Below are positions 1 to 7,568 of a stretch of DNA of 15,334 bases, in pieces. Position 1 is the stretch's first letter. Each line of letters begins with the position of its first letter. Made by a program: the position numbers and the translations under genes. Location of the stretch: NCBI GenBank assembly GCA_030447005.1, contig JAUJME010000019.1, positions 1-15,334 on the forward strand. The letters run 5' to 3'. The notes beneath the pieces were generated by a model. That model worked only from the letters and a program-made list of their open reading frames with translations, ran no database searches and was not told the origin of the DNA. Source of the DNA: Solirubrobacteraceae bacterium. GTDB lineage: Bacteria > Actinomycetota > Thermoleophilia > Solirubrobacterales > Solirubrobacteraceae.

Positions 1-52
1 GGTTGGGAGCGCCGTCGACGACGGCTTTCTCGTCCTGGGTTGCCGTGGCCAT
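1..52 (-). CDS. N-terminal fragment of an unidentified protein, cut by the window edge
   Basis: An ATG at 52-50 on the minus strand opens a frame that stays open to the edge and encodes MATATQDEKAVVDGAPN. It begins 17 bases after the stop of the acetolactate-synthase-type gene and on the same strand, so the two are probably cotranscribed. Only a weak AGGG lies just before the ATG, as is common for a downstream gene of an operon. Seventeen residues are too few to assign a family. As I recall, relatives of the upstream enzyme are sometimes followed by an aldehyde dehydrogenase gene, and a polar, disordered leader like this one would fit. That is a guess and not an identification. Confidence 0.5.
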   Translation of the reverse strand, partial: MATATQDEKAVVDGAPN

Positions 53-69
53 GCCCTGAACGTACCCGG

Positions 70-1716
70 TCAGGCCGCGACCGTCGCCACCCCCAGCTCC
101 TCGGAGATCGAGACATCGACGGAGTAGTCGATCGGGACGACGATCAGCGACGGCAGGTCGAGGGTGAGCGCCTGGCGCAGGTGGCGCGTGAAGTCCTCGA
201 CCGACTCGCAGCGCCAGGCGGGCATCCCGAAGGCGTCGGCCAGCTTGACGAAGTCAGGGTTGGTGAAGTCGACGCCGAAGTGGCGGCCGAACTTCTTGTC
301 CTGCTTCCAGACGATCGAGCCGTACTGGCGGTTCTCCCAGATCACGTTGACGATCGGGGTGCGCAGCCGGACCGCGGTCTCGAGCTCCTGGACGTTCATC
401 AGGAAGCCGCCGTCGCCCGAGACGGTGACCACGTTGCGCCGCGGGTGCACGAGCTTGGCGGCGATCGCCGTCGGCAGCGCGATCCCCATCCCCGCCAGGC
501 CGTTGGCGATGAACACCGTGTTGGGCTCGTGGGCGGGGAACATCCGCGCGATCCACAGCTTGTGCAGGCCGACGTCGGAGATCAGCAGGTCCTCGCGGCC
601 GAGCGCCTGGCGGATCTCCCACAGGATGCGCGGCGGCTGGGCGGGGAAGGAGTCGTCGTCGCGGCCGGCCTCGAAGCGGCCGAGGACGATCTCGTTGAGC
701 CGGGAGTCCTCCGTCGCGTGCGGAGCGTCGCGGCACTCCTCGGCCAGGCGGCTGAGGATGTGGTAGAGGTCGCCGACGAGGTCGACCTCGGTCATGTAGT
801 GCTCGTCGACGTCGGGCGACGTCGTGTCGATGCAGACGATCTTCTTGTCCTTGCGCGGGTTCCAGTGCTTTGGCGCGTGCTCGACGAGGTCGTAGCCGAC
901 CGTGATGACCACGTCGGCGTCCTCGAAGCCGGCCAGCGTGTAGTCGCGCGACTGGAGTCCGACGGTGCCCATGTGGTGCTCGTCCTCGTAGTCGAGCAGC
1001 CCCTTGCCCATGAAGGTCTCCGCGACGCCGATGCCGGTCGCCCGGGCGAACTCGCGCAGCGCGGGCGACGCGCCGACGCGCGCGACGCCGTTGCCGGCAA
1101 GCACGATCGGGTTGACCGCCGAGCGGATGATCTGCACCGCCTTGAGGAGCTCGCCGGCCCCCGGCTCGGGGCTGCGGGTGCCGGTGCGCGAGGGCAGCGG
1201 CTCGGCGTCGACGGGCGCCTCCATGACGTCCTCGGGCAGCTCGATGTGGGTCGGGCCGGGCTTCTGGGCCTGGGCGACCTTGAACGCCTTGCGCACGACC
1301 TCGGGGATGATCCGCGGGTTGTTGAGCCGCGCGTTCCACTTGGTGACGGGGCGGAACAGCGAGACCACGTCGATGTACTGGTGGGACTCCTTGTGCATCC
1401 GCTCGAGGTCGCCCTGGCCCGTCAGCGCGACGAGCGGCGAGCGGTCCAGGAGGGCGTCGGCGACCGCGGTGACCAGGTTGGTCGCGCCGGGGCCGAGCGT
1501 GCCGAGGCAGACGCCGGCGCGCTGGGTGAGCCGCCCGTACATGTCGGCCATGTAGGCGCCCCCCTGCTCGTGGCGCACGGGGACGAATTCGATGGAGGAG
1601 TCCTCCAACGAACGGTTCAGATCTAAGGTCTCCTCCCCGGGGATGCCGAAGACGTGCTTGACCCCCTCGGCCTCGAGGCACTCAACGAACAGGTCTGACG
1701 CCTTGCGCTCGCTCAA
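70..1716 (-). CDS. Acetolactate-synthase-type thiamine diphosphate enzyme, large-subunit form
   Basis: A 548-residue cytosolic enzyme of the acetolactate synthase/pyruvate oxidase family, expected to join two pyruvates into 2-acetolactate with release of CO2. The N-terminal pyrimidine-binding domain (about 1-170) carries the activating glutamate E50 in RHEQGGAYMADMYGRLT and the GTLGPGATN loop (72-80). A central domain (about 185-330) follows, then the diphosphate-binding domain with GDGGF at 434-438 and the motif ending near N462. The stretch GYDLVEHAPKHWN (274-286) and the C-terminal VPIDYS resemble the AlsS-like catabolic branch, and no small regulatory subunit is encoded nearby. The start chosen is TTG at 1716, with GAAGGAG at 1731-1725 and an 8-base spacer. 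Longer readings run into non-conserved sequence. The exact substrate is not certain: other decarboxylating ThDP enzymes share these motifs. Confidence 0.88.
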   Translation of the reverse strand: MSERKASDLFVECLEAEGVKHVFGIPGEETLDLNRSLEDSSIEFVPVRHEQGGAYMADMYGRLTQRAGVCLGTLGPGATNLVTAVADALLDRSPLVALTGQGDLERMHKESHQYIDVVSLFRPVTKWNARLNNPRIIPEVVRKAFKVAQAQKPGPTHIELPEDVMEAPVDAEPLPSRTGTRSPEPGAGELLKAVQIIRSAVNPIVLAGNGVARVGASPALREFARATGIGVAETFMGKGLLDYEDEHHMGTVGLQSRDYTLAGFEDADVVITVGYDLVEHAPKHWNPRKDKKIVCIDTTSPDVDEHYMTEVDLVGDLYHILSRLAEECRDAPHATEDSRLNEIVLGRFEAGRDDDSFPAQPPRILWEIRQALGREDLLISDVGLHKLWIARMFPAHEPNTVFIANGLAGMGIALPTAIAAKLVHPRRNVVTVSGDGGFLMNVQELETAVRLRTPIVNVIWENRQYGSIVWKQDKKFGRHFGVDFTNPDFVKLADAFGMPAWRCESVEDFTRHLRQALTLDLPSLIVVPIDYSVDVSISEELGVATVAA

Positions 1717-1748
1717 CCCCGCAACTCCTTCACGGTCGACGTGTCCGG

Positions 1749-1757
1749 CTACCGTAG
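1749..1757. promoter_or_regulatory. Shared, symmetric -10 element between two divergent genes
   Basis: The near-palindrome CTACCGTAG reads as TACCGT on the plus strand (1750-1755) and TACGGT on the minus strand (1756-1751). On the plus side transcription would begin about 7 bases later, at the GTG at 1763, giving a leaderless mRNA. On the minus side it would begin near 1744, leaving a short leader with the GAAGGAG ribosome site before the TTG at 1716. The only -35 candidate on the plus side, TTCACG at 1729-1734, has a short 15-base spacer. Inferred from sequence only. Confidence 0.45.
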
Positions 1758-1762
1758 TGCCC

Positions 1763-3175
1763 GTGCGGATGCTCCTCCGAATCCTGCTGCTCGCGACCCT
1801 AGTGGTCGGGGGCACGGCCGCGTCGGCGCACGCCGAGTCGCGCCTGACCATCCGCGGTGCCGGCTTCGGCCACGGCGTCGGGATGAGCCAGTACGGCGCC
1901 CTCGGCTTCGCCCAGAAGGGCAAGGGCTACCGAGAGATCCTCCGCCACTACTACACGGGGACGAGCATCGGCAGCGTGGAGACCGGGCGCACGGTGCGGG
2001 TCCTCATCGCCTCGCCGCGCACGGCGGCGTTCTCCAACGCGACCCGCGCGGGCAACCGCAAGGTCAACCCGCGCGCCACCTACTACGCCCGGACCCGCGG
2101 CGCCTCGGTCGACCTCGTGTCGCCCAAGGGCCGGCGCCTGGCCACCGTCCCCGCGCCCCTGCGCGTGACCTCGACCGGCCCCGTCGCCCTCAAGGGCAAG
2201 GGCGCCTACCGCGGCGCGCTCGAGATCCGCCCGGCCGGCCGCGGCGTCAACGTCATCAACGCCGTCGCGCTCGACGACTACGTGCAGGGCGTCGTCCCGC
2301 TCGAGTCGCCGTCGTCCTGGCCGATGGAGGCGCTCAAGGCGCAGGCCGTCGCCGCGCGCACCTACGCGATCACCACGACCAAGGGAGGCGCCGGCTTCGA
2401 GCACTTCCCCGACACCCGCTCGCAGGTCTACGGCGGCGTCGGCGCCGAGGTGGCCTCCACCAACGAGGCCGTCCGCCAGACCCGCGGCGAGCTGGTCACC
2501 TACGACGGCCGGCCCGTCGTCACCTTCTTCTTCTCGACCTCGGGCGGGCGCACGGAGGACGTCGAGAACACGTCGCTGGGCACGCGGCCGCTGCCGTGGC
2601 TCAAGTCGGTCGCCGACCCGCACGACGACGTCTCCCCCCGCCATCGCTGGGGGCCGGTCCGGATGAGCCTCAAGGACGCGGCGAGGAAGCTCAACGGGCT
2701 CGTCAAGGGCTCGCTCCAGGGCATCGACGTGATCAGCCGCGGCCGCTCGCCGCGGGTGGTCGCCGCCGACGTCGTCGGCTCCCAGGGCCGGGTCCGGGTC
2801 ACGGGCGCGCAGCTGCGCGCGCGGCTCGGCCTGCTCGATACCTGGGCCTACTTCACCTCGGTCTCCACGGAGGCCGAGGAGGAGGAGCCCGAGAAGGAGC
2901 CCGCCGAGCCCGGGCCGCCGGCGAGCGCCAACGGCGGCGCCAGCGCGAGCGCCGCGCAGGCCCGCCGCACGGCGCTGCGCTACCTCCGCGGCGCCATCGT
3001 GCCCGCCCGGCGCGGGGGCGAGGCGACCGTCGAGCGCCAGACGCGCAGCGGCTGGGCCACGGCGGGCACCGCGCGCATCCGCCGCGACGGCGCCTACCGC
3101 TTCGGACTGTGCGCCAAGGGCGTCTACCGCGTCCGCTACGGCAGGACCACCGGGCCGCCGGTCCGGGTCCGCTAG
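1763..3175 (+). CDS. Exported SpoIID/LytB-domain protein
   Basis: A 470-residue secreted protein of the SpoIID/LytB family, whose founding member SpoIID is a lytic transglycosylase cutting peptidoglycan glycan strands. A signal peptide (about 1-24, ending SAHA) is followed at once by GAGFGHGVGMSQYGALGF (from about 32). The conserved block VVPLESPSSWPMEALKAQAV carries the glutamate equivalent to the SpoIID catalytic residue, E181. FFFSTSGGRTED follows. After about residue 370 come an acidic linker (EAEEEEPEKEPAEP), an Ala/Ser/Gly stretch and a small C-terminal region of unknown role. The GHGVGMSQ motif lies before the catalytic block, the reverse of Bacillus SpoIID. The start may be GTG 1763 (leaderless) or ATG 1769; there is no ribosome site. 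Sporulation is not implied. A role in cell-wall turnover is inference. Confidence 0.85.
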   Translation: MRMLLRILLLATLVVGGTAASAHAESRLTIRGAGFGHGVGMSQYGALGFAQKGKGYREILRHYYTGTSIGSVETGRTVRVLIASPRTAAFSNATRAGNRKVNPRATYYARTRGASVDLVSPKGRRLATVPAPLRVTSTGPVALKGKGAYRGALEIRPAGRGVNVINAVALDDYVQGVVPLESPSSWPMEALKAQAVAARTYAITTTKGGAGFEHFPDTRSQVYGGVGAEVASTNEAVRQTRGELVTYDGRPVVTFFFSTSGGRTEDVENTSLGTRPLPWLKSVADPHDDVSPRHRWGPVRMSLKDAARKLNGLVKGSLQGIDVISRGRSPRVVAADVVGSQGRVRVTGAQLRARLGLLDTWAYFTSVSTEAEEEEPEKEPAEPGPPASANGGASASAAQARRTALRYLRGAIVPARRGGEATVERQTRSGWATAGTARIRRDGAYRFGLCAKGVYRVRYGRTTGPPVRVR

Positions 3176-3627
3176 CCCGCGTAGAGCCGCGCCAGCGACT
3201 CGGCGACGCAGACCGGCTTCTGGCCGCCCTCGTACTCGAAGGTGAGCTCGAGCTTGAGCTGGGCGCCGCCGGGGATGTCGGAGACGTCGGCGATCTTGGC
3301 CGTCATGCGGACCTTCGAGCCGACGGGCAGCGGGGCCGGGAAGCGCACCTTGTCGAGGCCGTAGTTGAGCCCGAAGGCGAAGCCCTCGAGGCTGAGGACC
3401 TGCTCGGAGAGCATGGGCGCGAGCGAGAGCGTGTAGTAGCCGTGGGCGATCGTGCCGCCGAACGGCGTCTCCTTCGCGCGCTCGGGATCGACGTGGATCC
3501 ACTGGTGGTCGCCCGTCACGTCGGCGAAGTCGTTGATCGCGTCCTGGGTGACCTCGTGCCAGCCGGAAGTGCCGACGACGTCGCCCTCGGCCTTCTTGAG
3601 CTCTTCGAGTCCTGTAATCGTGCGCAT
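3172..3627 (-). CDS. MaoC-type (R)-specific enoyl-CoA hydratase/dehydratase
   Basis: A 151-residue single hotdog-fold protein of the MaoC/NodN-like family, which hydrates trans-2-enoyl-CoA or related thioesters in the cytosol. The signature FADVTGDHQWIHVDPERA (from residue 34) holds the catalytic pair D40 and H45. The usual asparagine-proline of the motif is here Q42-W43, as in NodN-like members. It is followed by PFGGTIAHGYYTLSL. The length is typical for a stand-alone hydratase. The ATG at 3627 has no ribosome site, and a TAAGAC -10-like box ends 8 bases upstream, so the message is probably leaderless. Its TAG stop overlaps the TAG of the convergent SpoIID-domain gene. The substrate cannot be told from sequence: fatty acid oxidation, polyhydroxyalkanoate supply and branched-chain degradation are all possible. 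Confidence 0.85.
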   Translation of the reverse strand: MRTITGLEELKKAEGDVVGTSGWHEVTQDAINDFADVTGDHQWIHVDPERAKETPFGGTIAHGYYTLSLAPMLSEQVLSLEGFAFGLNYGLDKVRFPAPLPVGSKVRMTAKIADVSDIPGGAQLKLELTFEYEGGQKPVCVAESLARLYAG

Positions 3628-3631
3628 GGCG

Positions 3632-4504
3632 ATGAGTCTTACCCGACCCTTGCTCGTGGCGGATGCCCCGGCGCTGCTCTACCGCGCGTTCTTCGCGCTG
3701 CCCGACTCGATCACCGGCGCCGACGGCGCGCCGGTCAACGCCCTGCTCGGCTCGGCCAACGCGCTGCTGCAGGTCGTCGAGGAGCGCTCGCCCCGCGCGG
3801 TGGTCGTCTGCTTCGGCCAGGAGTCGGCGGGCTACCGCGTCGAGGCCTACCCGCCCTACCACGCGGCGCGCCCGCCGGCCCCCGACGGGCTCGCCGCCCA
3901 GTTCGCCGCCGCGCCCGCGCTGTACGAGGCGCTGGGGTGGATCGTGCTCGACCACCCCGACCTCGAGGCCGACGACCTGCTCGGCGCGCTGGCGCGGCGC
4001 GAGGCCGAGGCGGGCGGCGAGGCGCTCATCCTCACGGGCGACCGCGACCTCTTCCAGTGCGCCTCGGACCGCGTGACCGTCCTCATCCAGCGCACGGGCG
4101 GCAAGGGGCCGCAGGCGGTCGGGCCCGAGGAGGTCCGCGGCTGGTACGGCATCGGGCCCGAGCAGGTCCCCGACTTCATCGCCCTGCGCGGCGACCCGAG
4201 CGACGGCCTGCCGGGCGCGAAGGGCATCGGCGAGAAGACCGCCGCCGACATCCTGCGCCGGCACGGCAGCCTCGAGGCCGCCCTGGCGGGCGCCATTCGC
4301 GAGAAGCCGTCCGTGCGCCGGGCGCTGCTCGAGCAGGGGGATGAGCTGCGGATGTTCAAGGACGTCGCCACGCTGCGCGACGCGGACGTCGAGCTGCCCC
4401 CCGACACGCCGACGGACTGGGCCGGCGGGGCCCGCGCGGCGGAGGGATTGGGGCTGCGCCGCCTCGCCGAGCGGCTCACAGCGCGGGCGGGCGCCGAGAG
4501 CTGA
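3632..4504 (+). CDS. Stand-alone 5'-3' exonuclease/flap endonuclease
   Basis: A 290-residue nuclease homologous to the 5' nuclease domain of bacterial DNA polymerase I, without a polymerase domain. It would act on 5' flaps, Okazaki primers or repair intermediates. The PIN-like N-terminal domain has D11, E112/D114/D115 (LEADDLL), D137/D139 (TGDRDLFQ) and D188/D191 (GDPSDGLPG). The helix-hairpin-helix GAKGIGEKTAADIL (from 195) contacts DNA. Two expected residues differ: G62 replaces the aspartate matching Taq D67, and H77 replaces the lysine matching Taq K82, while R69 and R80 remain. The start is uncertain. ATG 3626 would overlap the hydratase gene, ATG 3632 is used here, and TTG 3650 lies 7 bases after a -10-like TCTTAC and would still keep the first strand, LLVAD. 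Actinobacteria often carry such a paralogue beside polA. Confidence 0.85.
   Translation: MSLTRPLLVADAPALLYRAFFALPDSITGADGAPVNALLGSANALLQVVEERSPRAVVVCFGQESAGYRVEAYPPYHAARPPAPDGLAAQFAAAPALYEALGWIVLDHPDLEADDLLGALARREAEAGGEALILTGDRDLFQCASDRVTVLIQRTGGKGPQAVGPEEVRGWYGIGPEQVPDFIALRGDPSDGLPGAKGIGEKTAADILRRHGSLEAALAGAIREKPSVRRALLEQGDELRMFKDVATLRDADVELPPDTPTDWAGGARAAEGLGLRRLAERLTARAGAES
3635..3642. promoter_or_regulatory. Probable shared -10 element of the hydratase and nuclease genes
   Basis: AGTCTTAC gives TAAGAC on the minus strand (3641-3636), 8 bases before the hydratase ATG at 3627. It gives TCTTAC on the plus strand (3637-3642), 7 bases before a TTG at 3650 in the nuclease frame. With only 4 bases between the two annotated starts, there is no other room for promoters unless they lie inside the genes. 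No good -35 is seen on either side, so this is a tentative reading. Confidence 0.35.
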
Positions 4505-4531
4505 CCGAGCCGCCACGGGCGTCGGTACCGT
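4501..4531 (+). promoter_or_regulatory. Putative promoter of the glycoside hydrolase gene
   Basis: TACCGT at 4526-4531 lies 9 bases before the ATG at 4541, with CTGACC at 4501-4506 as a weak -35 and a long 19-base spacer. The same TACCGT hexamer precedes the SpoIID-domain gene. No ribosome site is present, so the transcript would be leaderless or nearly so. Confidence 0.4.
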
Positions 4532-4540
4532 GTCGCGGTC

Positions 4541-6442
4541 ATGTTTCGGCCCCTCCTCCTCCTCGCCCTCCTGTTCGGGCTCCTCCCCGCCGCCGCGCAC
4601 GCCCAGGGCCCGGTCCCCTCCGAGCAGCCGCTCAAGCAGGGCTGGGAGTTCCGCTTCGACCCCCGTGACCAGGGGCTGAGGGCCGGCTGGGCCCGCGGCG
4701 ACCGGGCCAGCACGTGGAATCCGGTCCAGGTCCCGCACATCTTCGACCCGACCCCGACCGAGCAGGACTTCGGCGGGACGATCGGGTGGTACCGGCTGCG
4801 CTTCACGGGCCCCGCGACCCCCGCCGGCTTCTCCTGGGCCCTGCGCTTCGAGGGCGCCCGCCGCGTGGCGCGCGTGTGGCTGAACGGCCGGCAGCTGGGC
4901 TCGAACGGCAACCCGTACCAGTCCTTCACCCTCCCCGCCCGCGGGCTCAAGCCCGGGGAGCCCAACGAGCTCGTCGTGCGCGTCCACAACGTCCGCCCGG
5001 CCGGCCTGCGCGAGGGCTGGTGGAACTGGGGCGGGATCGTCCGGCCGGTCACCCTGATCCCGCGCGGGCGGATCGCCTACGAGGACCTCGGCGTGCTCTC
5101 CGACGTCGAGTGCCGCCCGACCTGCACGGCGATCGTCCGCACGGACGGCTGGATCGTCAACCGCACGAGACAGGTCGCCTCGCCGCAGGTGACCTTCCGG
5201 ATGACCTCGCCCGCGGGCGAGTCGTTCGGCAAGACGGTCACCGTGCGCAACCTGCGCCCGCGCGAGCGCCGCCGGCTGTCGTTCCCGATGCGGGTGCAGG
5301 GCGCGCCCGCCCTCTGGAGCCCGCGCGCGCCCAACCTCTACCGCGCCTACGTCGAGACGCGCCTGGGGCCGGCGATCGAGCAGATCGACCAGCGCCGCAT
5401 CGGCCTGCGCTACATCCGGGTCGAGAACGGCGCCCTCTACCTCAACGGCCACCGCCTTCAGATGCGCGGGGCGGCGATCCAGGAGGACATGCCGGGCCGC
5501 GGCCCGGCGCTCCACGAGGAGGACGTCGAGCGCGTCGTGCAGGACCTCAAGTCCCTCGGCGCCAACGTCACCCGCGCGCACTACCCCCTCTCCGAGCGCC
5601 TGCTCGAGCGCTTCGACGAGGAGGGGATCATGGTCTGGAGCCAGGCGCCCGTCTACCACGAGGATCTCCAGCTGCGCACGCCGGCCGGCCGGCGCAACGC
5701 CTACCGCAAGGTCCGCGGGACGGTGGTCACCGACCGCAACCACCCGTCGGTGATGACCCACTCGGTGGCCAACGAGCTCGTCATCGAGCCCGACAAGACG
5801 CCGGGGACCGCGGCGTTCCTGCGCCACGCCGCCGAGATCACCCGCGACCTCGACGACACCGTGCCGGTCTCGGTCGACCTCCTCTCCTATCCGGGCATCC
5901 CGCGCCAGGAGGCCTACGCCGCCTTCGGCCTGCTCGGCGTCAACTCCTACTACGGCTGGTACAAGGGCAAGCCGGGCCGGCGCTCGACCGCCCAGCTCTC
6001 CGACCTCGCGCCCTACCTCCAGCGGATGCGCCTGAAGTATCCCGAGCAGGCGATGATGATCACCGAGTTCGGCGCGGAGGCGACCTTCGCCGGGCCGGCG
6101 CAGGTCAAGGAGACCTTCGCCTTCCAGACGCGCTACGTGACCCGCACGCTCGACATCGTCGACCGGCTCGACTGGCTGTCGGGCGCGATCTACTGGACGG
6201 CGCGCGAGTTCTACGTCAAGCCGCAGTGGGACGGCGGCGCCCTGCGCGTCGGCGTGGAGCGCGACGCGCTGCACAACAAGGGGCTCATCACCTACCACGG
6301 GGAGCCCAAGCCGGCGTTCCTGGCCGCGCGCGATCGCTTCCTCAAGACGCCGGTCTACGACGACGAGCCGCGGACCCCCGAGAACGACCCCGCCGAGCCG
6401 CGGCGGCGCCGGACGCGGCTCCAGCAGCCCGGCGGCGGCTGA
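4541..6442 (+). CDS. Secreted glycoside hydrolase family 2 enzyme
   Basis: A 633-residue exported beta-glycosidase of family GH2 (beta-galactosidase, beta-glucuronidase, beta-mannosidase and relatives). Signal peptide 1-21 ends AHA. The sugar-binding jelly-roll domain (about 30-175) holds GTIGWYRLRF and VWLNGRQLGSNGNPYQSF. An immunoglobulin-like domain follows (about 180-290). The TIM barrel starts at LYLNGHRLQMRGAAIQED (299-316). E412 in THSVANELV is the predicted acid/base and E509 in MMITEFGAEA the nucleophile. TRAHYPLSERLLERFDEEGI is typical of the family. The tail is short and basic. The start is supported by the signal peptide. A gap of 36 bases separates it from the nuclease gene and 33 from the lipoprotein gene. 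The substrate cannot be named from sequence. The acid/base context SVANE resembles glucuronidases as much as galactosidases. Confidence 0.88.
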   Translation: MFRPLLLLALLFGLLPAAAHAQGPVPSEQPLKQGWEFRFDPRDQGLRAGWARGDRASTWNPVQVPHIFDPTPTEQDFGGTIGWYRLRFTGPATPAGFSWALRFEGARRVARVWLNGRQLGSNGNPYQSFTLPARGLKPGEPNELVVRVHNVRPAGLREGWWNWGGIVRPVTLIPRGRIAYEDLGVLSDVECRPTCTAIVRTDGWIVNRTRQVASPQVTFRMTSPAGESFGKTVTVRNLRPRERRRLSFPMRVQGAPALWSPRAPNLYRAYVETRLGPAIEQIDQRRIGLRYIRVENGALYLNGHRLQMRGAAIQEDMPGRGPALHEEDVERVVQDLKSLGANVTRAHYPLSERLLERFDEEGIMVWSQAPVYHEDLQLRTPAGRRNAYRKVRGTVVTDRNHPSVMTHSVANELVIEPDKTPGTAAFLRHAAEITRDLDDTVPVSVDLLSYPGIPRQEAYAAFGLLGVNSYYGWYKGKPGRRSTAQLSDLAPYLQRMRLKYPEQAMMITEFGAEATFAGPAQVKETFAFQTRYVTRTLDIVDRLDWLSGAIYWTAREFYVKPQWDGGALRVGVERDALHNKGLITYHGEPKPAFLAARDRFLKTPVYDDEPRTPENDPAEPRRRRTRLQQPGGG

Positions 6443-6475
6443 TCCGCGGGCGCCGCGCGGCGCGCATCCCCCGGG

Positions 6476-7516
6476 ATGACCCGAGCGCTCCGCCCCGCCT
6501 GCCTCGCCCTCGCCCTGGCCCTCGCCCTCGCCGCCTGCGGCGGCGGCCGCGCGGAGCCTCCGGGCGCCGGCGGGCCCGTGCGGACCGTGGCGGCGCCCGC
6601 TCCCGAGGTCGGCGACCCGCGGCCGGTCGGAGCGAGCCCGAGCGCGCTCGCCGTCGGGTTCGGCGCAGTCTGGGTCGCGAGCCGCAACGCCGGGACCGTG
6701 ACCCGCGTGGACGCGCGGACGGGAGTCCCCGCCCTGAGCGCCGCGTTCCCGCAGCCGCTCGAGACGGGCGGCGGGCCGCTCGCCATCGCCACGGGCGAGG
6801 GCGCCGTCTGGGTCGCGGCAGCCGACGGCACGATCACGCGGATCGACCCGGTCCGCGGCGGCGCGCGGGAGGTCGCGCGGGTGGTCGATCCCGGCGGCGT
6901 CGCCGTGGGCGCGGGCGGGGTCTGGGTGACGAGCCGGGAGCGGGGCACGGTCTCCCGGCTCGACCCGCGCACCGGCGCCCCGACCGGCGAGCCGATCCGC
7001 GTCGGGCCCAGGCCGGGCGACGTCGCGGTCGGCGCCGGGTCGGTCTGGGTCGCCAACACCGCCGACGCGACCGTCTCGCGCGTCGACCCGCGCGAGCGGC
7101 GCGCCGAGGGGGACGCGATCCGGGTCGGCAAGGAGCAGGCGCTGGCGCTCACGTACGGCGAGGGCGGCGTGTGGGTCGCCAAGACGGACTCGCCGCAGGC
7201 CGACCCGATCGCCGTCGTCAGGATCGACCCGCGCAGCGGGGAGGCCGACCCCGAGGCCATCCGCGTCACGGGCGGCGTCCCGCTCGACCTCGCGGCCGGC
7301 GGCGGCTTCGTCTGGATGACCGACGCCGGTTCGGCGCTGCCCGGCTCCGCCCGGCCGCCGGCGCTGCTGCGGCTCGATCCCGCCGGGCGCGCGCTCGCCG
7401 GCGCCCCCGTGCAGCTGGGCCCGAGCCCGGCGGGCGTGGCGGTGGGGGCGGGCGCCGTCTGGGTCGCGACGGCCGGAGATGGCGCGCTCACGCGCGTCGG
7501 GCTCGGCCCGCGGTGA
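6476..7516 (+). CDS. Lipoprotein with a seven-repeat beta-propeller
   Basis: A 346-residue predicted surface lipoprotein. The leader MTRALRPACLALALALALAAC ends in a lipobox with lipidated C21. After a Gly/Pro-rich linker, seven copies of about 40 residues follow from residue 51 to the end. Each has the core AVG-x-GAVWVA, then V-x-R-(I/V/L)-DP and a closing I-x-VG. The VWV centres are AVWVAS, AVWVAA, GVWVTS, SVWVAN, GVWVAK, FVWMTD and AVWVAT. Seven repeats fit a closed seven-bladed propeller of the YVTN/NHL-like or virginiamycin-B-lyase-like superfamily. Such propellers usually bind ligands or proteins, and no catalytic residues can be assigned. It lies 33 bases after the GH2 gene with no ribosome site or promoter of its own, so it is probably cotranscribed. 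A partnership with the secreted hydrolase is inference. Confidence 0.8.
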   Translation: MTRALRPACLALALALALAACGGGRAEPPGAGGPVRTVAAPAPEVGDPRPVGASPSALAVGFGAVWVASRNAGTVTRVDARTGVPALSAAFPQPLETGGGPLAIATGEGAVWVAAADGTITRIDPVRGGAREVARVVDPGGVAVGAGGVWVTSRERGTVSRLDPRTGAPTGEPIRVGPRPGDVAVGAGSVWVANTADATVSRVDPRERRAEGDAIRVGKEQALALTYGEGGVWVAKTDSPQADPIAVVRIDPRSGEADPEAIRVTGGVPLDLAAGGGFVWMTDAGSALPGSARPPALLRLDPAGRALAGAPVQLGPSPAGVAVGAGAVWVATAGDGALTRVGLGPR

Positions 7517-7568
7517 TCCGGGCGGGTGCTTGCGCGCGCAGCCATCTCATCCACCGGAATGAGGCCTC

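Noticed and set aside
1592..1762. Longer SpoIID-domain reading from 1592
   Set aside because: It would overlap the divergent acetolactate-synthase-type gene by 125 bases and place the signal peptide 60 residues inside the protein.
1741..4344. Open frame of 867 codons on the plus strand
   Set aside because: Arg/Pro/Gly-rich shadow of the SpoIID-domain and nuclease genes in another frame, crossing the hydratase gene; no domain or motif is visible.
1799..6298. Open frame of 1499 codons on the minus strand
   Set aside because: It lies antisense to the SpoIID-domain, nuclease and GH2 genes and through the hydratase gene in another frame. Its low-complexity Arg/Ala/Gly/Val/Asp composition is typical of shadow frames in very GC-rich DNA, and all the genes it covers have recognisable motifs.
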